Shown here: one piece after another, positions 8,944-15,821 of the stretch
Layout: every line of letters starts with the position of its first letter
How positions within the stretch are numbered: position 1 is the stretch's first letter
NCBI GenBank assembly: GCA_035296905.1
Contig: DATHAA010000048.1
Span: 1 to 29,403, forward strand
DNA from: DATEOR01 sp035296905
GTDB taxonomy: Bacteria; Actinomycetota; Thermoleophilia; Gaiellales; Gaiellaceae
Length of the DNA stretch: 29,403 nt
Direction: 5' to 3'
Translations under genes and position numbers: made by a program
The notes under the pieces: model-generated
Told to the model about the DNA's origin: nothing
Seen by the model: the letters and a program-made list of their open reading frames with translations, nothing else
Database searches by the model: none

Positions 8944-9869
8944 GAAAGAAAGTGACAGTGGTGGGCGCCGGGAACGTCGGCGCGACCGCGGCGCAGGAGA
9001 TCGCGCGCCGCGACTACGCAGACGTCGTCCTCGTGGACATCAAAGAGAACCTGCCGCAGGGGAAGGCGCTCGACCTGAACGAGGCCGGCCCCGTTCTCGG
9101 CTACGAGCCGACGATCACCGGCTCGAACGACTACGACGCGACGGCCGGGTCCGACGTCGTCGTCGTCACCGCCGGGCTCCCGCGCAAGCCGGGGATGAGC
9201 CGCGACGACCTCGTGACGACGAACGAGTCCATCATCGGCTCCGTGACGCGCGAGGCGGTCGAACGCTCGCCGGACGCCATCCTCATCGTCGTCTCGAACC
9301 CTCTCGACGCCATGTGCCACGTCGCGATGAGCGCCTCGGGCTTCCCCAAGGAGCGCGTCTTCGGGATGGCGGGCATCCTCGACACGGCTCGCTTCAGCAC
9401 GTTCATCGCCTGGGAGACGGGCGCGTCCGCGAAGGACGTCACGGCGATGGTGCTCGGCGGCCACGGCGACCAGATGGTGCCGGTGGTCTCCGCGACGACC
9501 GTGGGCGGCATCCCGCTCATACAGCTCGCCTCCGCCGAGCGCATCGAGGAGATGGTCGAGCGCACGCGCAAGGGCGGCGGCGAGATCGTGAACCTGCTGG
9601 ACACATCCGCGTGGTACGCGCCGGGCGCGGCGGTCGCGCAGATGGTGGACTCCGTCTGCCTCGACCAGAAGCGCGTGCTCCCCTGTACTGCCTACCTCGA
9701 AGAGGAGTACGGAATCGACGGCCTCTACATGGGCGTACCGGTGAAGATCGGCGCGGGCGGCATCGAGGAGATCGTCGAGCTCGAGCTCTCGGAGGACGAG
9801 CGCGCGGAGCTCGACAAGTCGGCGGACGCCGTGCGCGAGGTCGTGGGCGTGCTCGCCGGGTCGAGCTGA
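8940..9869 (+). CDS. mdh: Malate dehydrogenase (LDH-like, NAD-dependent)
   Basis: Interconverts malate and oxaloacetate. The 309 residues include GAGNVGATAA at 9-18 (Rossmann loop), Asp33 (LVDIKEN; selects NAD), Arg82 and Arg88 in LPRKPGMSRDDL (substrate arginines), Asn120 in SNPLDAM, Asp148/Arg151 in ILDTARF and catalytic His175 in GGHGDQMVP. Arg82 at the specificity position supports malate over lactate. Start TTG 8940 has GGGAG 7 nt upstream and overlaps the isocitrate dehydrogenase stop by 4 nt (TTGA), so the two are coupled. The next gene overlaps its stop. Confidence 0.95.
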   Translation: MRKKVTVVGAGNVGATAAQEIARRDYADVVLVDIKENLPQGKALDLNEAGPVLGYEPTITGSNDYDATAGSDVVVVTAGLPRKPGMSRDDLVTTNESIIGSVTREAVERSPDAILIVVSNPLDAMCHVAMSASGFPKERVFGMAGILDTARFSTFIAWETGASAKDVTAMVLGGHGDQMVPVVSATTVGGIPLIQLASAERIEEMVERTRKGGGEIVNLLDTSAWYAPGAAVAQMVDSVCLDQKRVLPCTAYLEEEYGIDGLYMGVPVKIGAGGIEEIVELELSEDERAELDKSADAVREVVGVLAGSS

Positions 9870-10846
9870 AACGGCGCCTCCTACCGCTCGCCGCGATCGT
9901 GGTGGTGCTCGCGATCGCGGCCGCGATCTTCGCGTTCTATCCGTCCGACCACTACATCTTCCTGCCGGACCCCGCCCGCTCGGTCGAGCCTCTCGTCCAC
10001 GTCGAGGGTGAGCACGGCGAACAGGGTGAGGGCGGCATCTACATGGTCGACGTGATCGTCCGGAAGGCGAGCCTGATCGAGCGCTACTTCCCGGGCATCC
10101 ACCAAGGCGCCACCGTCGTCCCGGGCGACGTCTACAACCCGCAGAACCTCCCCGAACGCATCCAGCGGCAGCAAGGCATCGCCGAGATGAGCTCGTCGCA
10201 GAGGATCGCGGCGGCGGTCGCTCTCCGCGAACTTGGCTACAAGGTGGCACCCGGAGGCGTCGTGGTCAGCGCAATCGACGTCGGAGCCCCCGCCGACGGC
10301 GTGCTGAAGCCCGGCGACGTGATCGTCGGTGCCAACGGCAAGGACGTCGCGAGCCCCGAGGATCTGAGCGGCGTCATGTCGGACGTAAAGCCTGGTGAGA
10401 AGGTCACGCTCCGAGTCGAGCGCGCGGGCTCCGAACAGACCCTCGAGGTGGGGACGAAGGCCTCGGACGACGACCCCCCACGGGCGATCATGGGCATCCT
10501 CATCGAGCCGAAGCTCGACCTGCCGGTGGACATCAAGATCGACACCGGCGAGATCGGCGGGCCCTCCGCCGGCCTCGCCTTTGCCCTCGACATCATCGAC
10601 GAGCTCGGGCCGACCGACATCGACCACGGCGATCGGGTCGTCGCGACCGGCGAGCTCGCTCTCGACGGGACGGTGCACGAGATCGGCGGAATCGAGCAAA
10701 AAACCTTCGGTGCACGCGACGCGGGCGCCGACGTCTTCCTCGTTCCCGATGCCAACGCGGAGGCTGCGCGCAAGTACGCGGACGGGCTCCGTATCGTCCC
10801 CGTCTCGAACCTCGACGAGGCGTTGCAAGCTCTGGCAACACCTTAG
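9866..10846 (+). CDS. Membrane-anchored PDZ/Lon-like (S16) serine protease
   Basis: YlbL-type protein of about 326 residues. It has a basic N-terminus KRRLLPL, one TM helix at about 8-25, an extracytoplasmic linker, a PDZ domain at about 126-200 (GVVVSAIDVGAPADGVLKPGD), and a Lon proteolytic domain at about 205-326. Ser234 (GGPSAGLAFA) and Lys279 (GIEQKTFGA) form the Ser-Lys dyad. There is no AAA ATPase domain. No ATG, GTG or TTG in frame precedes the basic residues; CTG 9866 overlaps the mdh stop as CTGA and would start exactly before KRR. The first canonical alternative is GTG 9899, inside the TM helix. Substrate unknown; it probably degrades or trims envelope proteins. Confidence 0.85.
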   Translation: MKRRLLPLAAIVVVLAIAAAIFAFYPSDHYIFLPDPARSVEPLVHVEGEHGEQGEGGIYMVDVIVRKASLIERYFPGIHQGATVVPGDVYNPQNLPERIQRQQGIAEMSSSQRIAAAVALRELGYKVAPGGVVVSAIDVGAPADGVLKPGDVIVGANGKDVASPEDLSGVMSDVKPGEKVTLRVERAGSEQTLEVGTKASDDDPPRAIMGILIEPKLDLPVDIKIDTGEIGGPSAGLAFALDIIDELGPTDIDHGDRVVATGELALDGTVHEIGGIEQKTFGARDAGADVFLVPDANAEAARKYADGLRIVPVSNLDEALQALATP

Positions 10847-10863
10847 TTGCCGCCAACGGCAAC
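10846..10863. terminator. Stem-loop at the end of the protease gene
   Basis: GTTGCCG-CCAA-CGGCAAC is a perfect 7-bp stem with a 4-nt loop beginning at the last base of the stop codon. No T-run follows, so it may protect the 3' end or act with Rho rather than terminate intrinsically. Confidence 0.4.
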
Positions 10864-10912
10864 GGTCACGACGTTCTTGGCGGAAATTGCGGAAGTTTGG
10901 TGAAAGAAGGCC

Positions 10913-10941
10913 TTCAAACCGAGCCTGGACGTGCCTATAGT
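10913..10941 (+). promoter_or_regulatory. Sigma-70-like promoter for the Cys-rich miniprotein
   Basis: TTCAAA (10913-10918) and TATAGT (10936-10941) are separated by exactly 17 nt. Transcription would start near 10948, about 8-9 nt before ATG 10957, giving a very short leader. It is the best-matched -35/-10 pair seen outside the rrf2 promoter. Confidence 0.5.
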
Positions 10942-10956
10942 CCCGCCTCGGGACTG

Positions 10957-11136
10957 ATGACGAAGCGCCTGGCGAACACCTGCGACGACTGTTTTTTCCG
11001 GCGAGCCGAGCTTTGCGCGCTCCCCGGAAACACTCCCTGCCCCACCTTCCGGCGGGCCAAGTCGGCGCTCGAGCCGCCTCGCCAGCCCGAGTTGATCGCG
11101 CGGCCGCACCTCGCCGCCGCCCACGCCGCGGCTTAA
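10957..11136 (+). CDS. 59-residue Cys-rich miniprotein
   Basis: A small soluble protein with CDDC at residues 9-12, then CAL and PCPTF further on: Cys9, Cys12, Cys20 and Cys28, spaced 2, 7 and 7. The cluster could bind zinc or an iron-sulfur centre. The tail is Ala/Pro-rich (ARPHLAAAHAAA). An upstream in-frame GTG at 10897 would lie before the promoter, so ATG 10957 is preferred. Its stop shares TTAA with the stop of the convergent cupin-TPR gene. No known function recalled; own promoter and compact Cys motif argue for a real gene. Confidence 0.6.
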   Translation: MTKRLANTCDDCFFRRAELCALPGNTPCPTFRRAKSALEPPRQPELIARPHLAAAHAAA

Positions 11137-11790
11137 GCCGTCGGGAAGCGCGGGTCCGCGCGGATCGCGTCGAAGTCCGAGTCCGTTTGCGCCCACTCGC
11201 GGGTGCGAGGATCGCCCTCGACAGCTTCGGCGAGATGCTTCAGGGCGTCGTCCGCGCGGCCGGCGAGCGCCTCGAAGCAGGCGAGGTTGTAGAGGACATT
11301 TGGGTTCCCGGGATACGTCGCCAGCGTGCGCTCGAAGATCTCGATCCCGCGCTCCGGCTCCCCCGCCTCAAGGTGGGGCGACGCCTCAAGCCAGGCTTCC
11401 CACGGAGACGCCTGGAAGGCCTTGCCCGGCACTCCGCCGACCACGAGCACTGTGGTTCCCTCCTCGCGCCCGACCGCGCCGCGCCGCACCGCGGGATCGG
11501 AGATGAAGATGAATGTGCCGGCCGGTGCATCGACCTCTTCCCCGTCGAGAAAGGAAGACCGCGTGGCCCCTGGCGACGAAGTAGAGCTCCTCGTGACGTC
11601 CCGCGCCGGCGCTGAGCTCATCGTGTTCCTCGATCACGCGGCCGCCGTCGGCGAGCGCCGTGTAGGCGTTCACTCCGAAGCTCTCGATCCCGAAGCGGAC
11701 GCGCACGGGGAGAATCCCGAGCTCCCCCGCGCCGGCGACCGGCGAGATCTCGTCGAGGTGCGCCTTTTCGGCGCGGCGGTCAGGCCGCAA
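11133..11790 (-). pseudogene. Cupin plus TPR protein, interrupted by one frameshift
   Basis: The intact product would have an N-terminal cupin barrel and a C-terminal TPR-like helical region. The first half (from TTG 11790) reads FGVNAYTALADGG, then EEHDELSAGAGRHEELYFVARGHAVF, a cupin metal-site motif. The frame is then lost and resumes one base over with LDGEEVDAPAGTFIFI and the TPR part (NPNVLYNLACFEALAGRADDALKHL). The break is an extra base at or near 11550-11556, on the plus strand around AAAGG. Removing one base restores the expected cupin strand. This is either a sequencing error or a fresh mutation, since both halves are otherwise intact. The start overlaps the aminotransferase stop by 11 nt. 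Confidence 0.75.
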
Positions 11791-12868
11791 CGGCAGAGGC
11801 TTCGCGCACGAGCCGCCCGAGGCGGGTGATGCCTTCGTCGATCTCGTGTGCGGTGGCGAAGGAGAACGCGAGCCGCGCCGATTGCTCGCCGCCGCCGTGG
11901 AAGAAGAAGTCGGCGCCCTTGATGAAGACGACGTCCTCCTCTCCCGCGCGGGCGAGCAGCGACTCGGCCGCGACGCCGCTCGGCAGGTCGAGCCAGAGGA
12001 AATACCCGCCCTCGGGCTCATTCCAGACGGTGCCCTCGGGCATCTCGCGCTCGAGCGCCGCGAGCATCGCGTCGCGGCGGAGCCGAAGCCCGTCGCGGAC
12101 GGTCTCGAGGTTGGGCTCGAAACGGCCGCTCGTCAGGAACTCGAGCAGCGCCGCCTCGACGAAGATCGCAGGCGAGACGTAGTTGGAGAGGACGAGCTCC
12201 TCGATCGCGGGCACGAGCTCCTCCGGAAGGATGAGGTAGCCGGTCCGGATGCCCGGCGCCACGGTCTTCGAGAAGGACGAGAGGAAGATGGTCGACCCCT
12301 CAGAGAGCTCGAAGAGGCGAGGAATGGGGTCGCCGTCGAACCGGAGCATCCCGTACGGGTCGTCCTCGAACACGGTCGCACCCCGGTCGGCCGCGAGGTC
12401 GAGGAGGCGCCGCCGGTTCTCGAGCGAGAGCGTGCACCCGCTCGGGTTCTGGAAAGTCGGGATCGTGTACACGACGTCGCCCTCGTGGAGCGAGTCGGCG
12501 ATCGCCCCGACGTCGAGGCCGTCGTCCGCAAGCTCCACCTGCTCCACTTCAGCGCCGAGCTTGCGGAGGATCGAGAGCGAGCGGTCGTAGCAGGGCGCTT
12601 CCACGAAGAAGCGCGAGCCCGCTTGCACGAAGTGGCGCGCGGTGAACGCAAACCCCTGAAGCGACCCATTCGTGACGATCACGCGCCCCGGGTCGACACC
12701 GTGCTGCTCGGCGACCCACTCCTTGAGCGGCGGATAGCCGCCGGGCGGCCCGTACTGGAGGGCGGTCGCCCCGTCGCGTTCGAGCGCCTCGCGCGCGCAG
12801 TCGCCGAAGGCCGCGATCGGCAAGAGGTCCGGGCCCGGCATTCCGCGCGCGAAGGAGATCAGCGCCAC
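11780..12868 (-). CDS. PLP-dependent aminotransferase, class I/II (2-aminoadipate aminotransferase-like)
   Basis: A 362-residue fold-type I aminotransferase. Seen: LQYGPPGGYPPLKEWVA near 38-53; TNGSLQGF at 66-73; Asn141 in FQNPSGCT; Asp170/Tyr172 in EDDPYG; the PLP-binding Lys201 in SSFSKTVAPGIRTGY; and an Arg near the C-terminus (SARLAFSFA) for the substrate carboxylate. The opening resembles the LysN/MocR-type catalytic domain but there is no GntR DNA-binding domain. GTG 12868 has GGAG 4 nt upstream and lies 22 nt after sucD, so it is probably the fourth gene of the sucC operon. Amino donor and acceptor are not predictable; 2-oxoglutarate is the usual acceptor. Confidence 0.88.
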   Translation of the reverse strand: MALISFARGMPGPDLLPIAAFGDCAREALERDGATALQYGPPGGYPPLKEWVAEQHGVDPGRVIVTNGSLQGFAFTARHFVQAGSRFFVEAPCYDRSLSILRKLGAEVEQVELADDGLDVGAIADSLHEGDVVYTIPTFQNPSGCTLSLENRRRLLDLAADRGATVFEDDPYGMLRFDGDPIPRLFELSEGSTIFLSSFSKTVAPGIRTGYLILPEELVPAIEELVLSNYVSPAIFVEAALLEFLTSGRFEPNLETVRDGLRLRRDAMLAALEREMPEGTVWNEPEGGYFLWLDLPSGVAAESLLARAGEEDVVFIKGADFFFHGGGEQSARLAFSFATAHEIDEGITRLGRLVREASAVAA

Positions 12869-12890
12869 GACTCCGAGTGTAACGAGGCGG

Positions 12891-13772
12891 TCAGGCGGCC
12901 GTGACGCCGACGAGCTCGGCGACGAGACGGGCGACCTCGGTCGGGTTCGTGCCGACGCGGGCGCCGCAAGCCTCGAGCGCCTCCTTCTTCGCCTGGGCGG
13001 TGCCGGCCGTGCCGGAGATGATCGCTCCAGCGTGGCCCATTGTCTTTCCCGGCGGGGCGGTGAAGCCGGCGATGTAGGCGACGACGGGCTTCGTCATCTC
13101 GGCCTCGATGAAGCGGGCCGCCTTTTCCTCCTCGGCCCCACCGATCTCCCCGACCATGACGACGTACTCGGTCTCCGGGTCGCCCTCGAAGCGCGCGAGG
13201 ACGTCCAAAAACGACGACCCGACCACGGGGTCCCCCCCAATTCCGGCGATAGTCGATTGACCGATACCGAGTTGCGTCAGCTCGTGCCCGATCTGGTACG
13301 TCAGCGTGCCGGATCTGGACACGAGACCGACATTCCCCTCCTGGAAGATCTCCGCGGGGATGATCCCGACGTTCGCCTTGCCCGGCGAGAGGACGCCGGG
13401 GCAGTTCGGGCCGATCAGCGTCACGCCGCGCGGGCGGATGTAGTTGTAGACCCGCAGCATGTCGTGGGCCGGAATCCCCTCGGTGATGCAGATGACGGTC
13501 TCGATGCCCGCGTCGACCGCCTCGTAGATCGCGTCGGCGGCAAAGCGCGCCGGGACGAACACCATCGCCGTGTTGGGGCTCGTCTCCTCCGCCGCGGCGC
13601 GCACGGAGTCGAAGACCGGGATCCCTTCGACATCGGCGCCGCCCTTCCCGGGAGTCACGCCCGCGACCACGTTGGTCCCGTACGTCTTGTTGCGCGTCGC
13701 GTGGAAAGACCCCTCGCGCCCGGTGATGCCCTGGACGACGAGCCGGGTGTCGCGGTCGACGACGATCGCCAT
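12891..13772 (-). CDS. sucD: Succinyl-CoA synthetase alpha subunit
   Basis: With SucC interconverts succinyl-CoA and succinate with NDP phosphorylation. The 293 residues match the family. Seen: the CoA-binding Rossmann part with GITGREGSFH at 15-24; ITEGIPAHD at 96-104; GPNCPGVLSPGKANVGI at 121-137; SRSGTLTYQ; IGGDPVVGSSF at 178-188; and the phosphorylated His247 in TMGHAGAIISG. ATG 13772 shares one base with the stop of the methyltransferase (TGATG). It is unusual that sucC and sucD are separated by another gene. Confidence 0.96.
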   Translation of the reverse strand: MAIVVDRDTRLVVQGITGREGSFHATRNKTYGTNVVAGVTPGKGGADVEGIPVFDSVRAAAEETSPNTAMVFVPARFAADAIYEAVDAGIETVICITEGIPAHDMLRVYNYIRPRGVTLIGPNCPGVLSPGKANVGIIPAEIFQEGNVGLVSRSGTLTYQIGHELTQLGIGQSTIAGIGGDPVVGSSFLDVLARFEGDPETEYVVMVGEIGGAEEEKAARFIEAEMTKPVVAYIAGFTAPPGKTMGHAGAIISGTAGTAQAKKEALEACGARVGTNPTEVARLVAELVGVTAA

Positions 13773-14419
13773 CAGCCATCCCTCCGCTTCCGGCCCTTGA
13801 GGCAGATGCGCTCCAGGCGAACGCGGTCGCCGTCGAGACGGCCGGCGACAAGCTCCCGCACGCGCTCGGCGTCCTTCCCGGTACAGCCCGCCCGCTCGAG
13901 CCACGGCTCGAGGAGGACCGGGTGCACATACGTGTGCGCCTGCTCGACGTCCAACCCCGCCAACGCGAAGTACGACCGCCACTCGTCCTCCGTGTAGTTG
14001 CGCACGTGAGACGGATCGCGCACGCGGTCGGCCTCCTCGTCGTCCTCGCCCACGAACAGGTTGTCGGAGACGAGCACGAGGTCGCAGGAAACGCGCGCCA
14101 TCTCGCGCACCGCGGTGCGCACGTCCTCGAAATGGTGTGCGGCGACGCGGCAGGCGACCACGTCGAACGCGCCCTCGTCGAACGGGAGCTTCTCCGCCGG
14201 CGCGACGATGTCGGGCTCCATCCCCGGCGCGGGATCGAGACTGACGACATCGAGCCCGGCCTGGCGCAAGCGCCTGGCCACGTGGCCCCCGCCGGTCGCG
14301 ACGTCGAGCGCCGTCCGCGCGCCCTGCGCCCACTCGACCAGGACGTCGAGGTCCTCGCCCTCGCGGTGCGCCTCGCTCCTCCGGTAGGCCTCGGCCCGCT
14401 CGTCCCAGACCGAGCTCAT
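13772..14419 (-). CDS. SAM-dependent methyltransferase (UbiE/class I type) lying between sucC and sucD
   Basis: A 215-residue class I methyltransferase. Motif I is LDVATGGGHVARRL at about 38-51, an acidic residue follows (VVSLDPAPGM), motif II-like FDVVACRVAAHHFED is at about 84-98, and then AVREMARVSCDLVLVSDN. The C-terminal third (YTEDEWRSYFALAGLDVEQAHTY) resembles the lid region of small-molecule methyltransferases. It overlaps sucC by 4 nt (ATGA) and abuts sucD by 1 nt (TGATG), so it is inside the succinyl-CoA synthetase operon and translated with it. Substrate unknown; nothing in sequence ties it to succinate. Confidence 0.88.
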   Translation of the reverse strand: MSSVWDERAEAYRRSEAHREGEDLDVLVEWAQGARTALDVATGGGHVARRLRQAGLDVVSLDPAPGMEPDIVAPAEKLPFDEGAFDVVACRVAAHHFEDVRTAVREMARVSCDLVLVSDNLFVGEDDEEADRVRDPSHVRNYTEDEWRSYFALAGLDVEQAHTYVHPVLLEPWLERAGCTGKDAERVRELVAGRLDGDRVRLERICLKGRKRRDG

Positions 14420-15567
14420 CCGCGCTCCCTCGAGAGCTCGACGACGCGCTCCGCAGCGGAGAGCATCGTCTCCTCGACATAGAGGTTGGGCGGCGCCGCC
14501 TCGGCCAGCATGGCGCGACCCTCGGCCGCGTTCGTCCCGTCGAGCCGAACGACGATCGGGAGGTCGATGGTCATGCGTTCGAGCGCCTCGAGGATCCCGC
14601 GCGCGACCTCGTCGCCGCGCGTGATCCCGCCGAAGATGTTGAACAGGATCGCCTTCACCTGCGAGTCGGCGGTGATGACCTCGAGCGCATCGACGACACC
14701 CTCGGCGTCGCCTCCTCCGCCGAGATCGCAGAAGTTCGCCGGCCGGCCGCCGACCTGGCCGATCACGTCGAGCGTCGACATGACGAGGCCCGCGCCGTTC
14801 CCGAGGATCCCGATCTCGCCGTCGAGCTTCACGTACGTGACGCTTTTCTCGCGCGCGAGTCGCTCCTGCGGGTCGCCCGCCTCGGGGTCGCGCATCTCGG
14901 CGATGTCGGTGTGCCGGTAGAGAGCGTTGTCGTCGACGGTGAACTTCGAATCGAGCGCCTTGACCTCACCCGCGGGCGTGACGATCAGCGGGTTGATCTC
15001 GCAGAGCATCGCGTCGGTCCCCACGAAGGCGTCGTAGAGCTTCCCGACGATCGCCAGCACCTGCTTCTGCTCGTCTGGATCCTCGAGCCCGGCGGTGAAG
15101 ACCAGCCAGCGCGCCTGGAAGGGCTGAAAGCCGACGAGCGGGTCGATGTGCAGGCGGGCGAGCGCGTCGGGGTCGGTCTCGGCGACCTCCTCGATGTCGA
15201 CGCCGCCCTTCGTCGTAAACATGAAGAGCGGCTTCTTCTCGCCGCGATCGAAGGTGACCGAGAGGTAGTACTCGCGCTCGATGTCGGAGGCCTTCTCGAT
15301 CCAGACGCTCCGAACGACGTGCCCGCGAATGTCCATACCGAGGATGTCGCGGGCGCGGGCCTCGGCGTCGTCAGGCCCCTCGGCGAGCTGGATCCCGCCG
15401 GCCTTTCCGCGGCCCCCGGTCAGCACCTGCGCCTTCACGACGACCTGGCCGTCGAGCTCCTCGGCGGCTGCGCGCGCCTCCTCCGGAGTGGTGGCGAGGC
15501 GCCCTTCGGACACGGGGATCCCGAAGCGCGCGAAGAGCTGCTTTCCCTGAAATTCGTAGAGATCCAT
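14416..15567 (-). CDS. sucC: Succinyl-CoA synthetase beta subunit (ADP/GDP-forming)
   Basis: Nucleotide-binding subunit of succinyl-CoA synthetase. The 383 residues have an ATP-grasp domain opening MDLYEFQGKQLFARFGIPV, VVVKAQVLTGGRGKAGGI (about 43-60), LCEINPLIVTPAGEVKALDSK for Mg and phosphate binding, and a C-terminal CoA-ligase domain with GNGAGLVMSTLDVI, ANFCDLGGGGD and FGGITRGDEVARGI. ATG 15567 has no Shine-Dalgarno; a TAGACT box lies 12 nt upstream. First gene of sucC-methyltransferase-sucD-aminotransferase-(cupin-TPR). Divergent from the acidic mini-ORF. Confidence 0.96.
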   Translation of the reverse strand: MDLYEFQGKQLFARFGIPVSEGRLATTPEEARAAAEELDGQVVVKAQVLTGGRGKAGGIQLAEGPDDAEARARDILGMDIRGHVVRSVWIEKASDIEREYYLSVTFDRGEKKPLFMFTTKGGVDIEEVAETDPDALARLHIDPLVGFQPFQARWLVFTAGLEDPDEQKQVLAIVGKLYDAFVGTDAMLCEINPLIVTPAGEVKALDSKFTVDDNALYRHTDIAEMRDPEAGDPQERLAREKSVTYVKLDGEIGILGNGAGLVMSTLDVIGQVGGRPANFCDLGGGGDAEGVVDALEVITADSQVKAILFNIFGGITRGDEVARGILEALERMTIDLPIVVRLDGTNAAEGRAMLAEAAPPNLYVEETMLSAAERVVELSRERG

Positions 15568-15578
15568 CCGGGCGCGGC

Positions 15579-15592
15579 GAGTCTAGCGACTC
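15579..15592. promoter_or_regulatory. sucC promoter -10 box embedded in a short inverted repeat
   Basis: GAGTC-TAGC-GACTC (15579-15592) is a perfect 5-bp inverted repeat. Its left arm and spacer contain minus-strand TAGACT (15580-15585), a TAnnnT box 12 nt before the sucC ATG. A protein binding the repeat would block sucC transcription. The repeat is short, so chance is possible. Confidence 0.35.
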
Positions 15593-15631
15593 CGCTGTAG
15601 CCTTCCGGCGCCACCCGAGAGAGGAGTGAGG

Positions 15632-15817
15632 ATGAGCATGTTGCTGGAGGAGGAAATTCGGACACGCGGCATCGCCGAGTTCGACGTCCGCGACGAGACC
15701 ATGGAACCGGACCAGGACGACATGGACTCCGACTCGGACGACACGGATTCCGACGACTCGGACGCCGACGACACGGATTCGAGCGACGCCGACACCGACG
15801 CAGAAGACCCGAGCTAG
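15632..15817 (+). CDS. Asp/Ser-rich acidic mini-ORF upstream of the JmjC oxygenase
   Basis: 61 residues from ATG 15632, with GAGGAG ending 5 nt before it, one of the best Shine-Dalgarno sites in the window. Residues 1-25 are a normal-looking charged helix (MLLEEEIRTRGIAEFDVR). Residues 26-61 are almost only Asp, Ser, Thr and Ala, with units such as DSDD, TDSDD and DADDTDSS. There is no Cys, so it is not a zinc protein. The TAG lies where the coding region of the JmjC oxygenase begins in the next frame. It could be a separate peptide (substrate, or precursor of a modified peptide), an acidic N-terminal tail of the oxygenase joined by frameshift, or a calcium- or metal-binding peptide. Family not recognised. 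Confidence 0.6.
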   Translation: MSMLLEEEIRTRGIAEFDVRDETMEPDQDDMDSDSDDTDSDDSDADDTDSSDADTDAEDPS

Positions 15818-15821
15818 CGCG

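Noticed and set aside
15700..15815. Asp-codon tract as a CRISPR or DNA satellite
   Set aside because: The repeats are irregular 6-15 nt GAC/TCG units explained by the acidic coding frame; there are no spacers.
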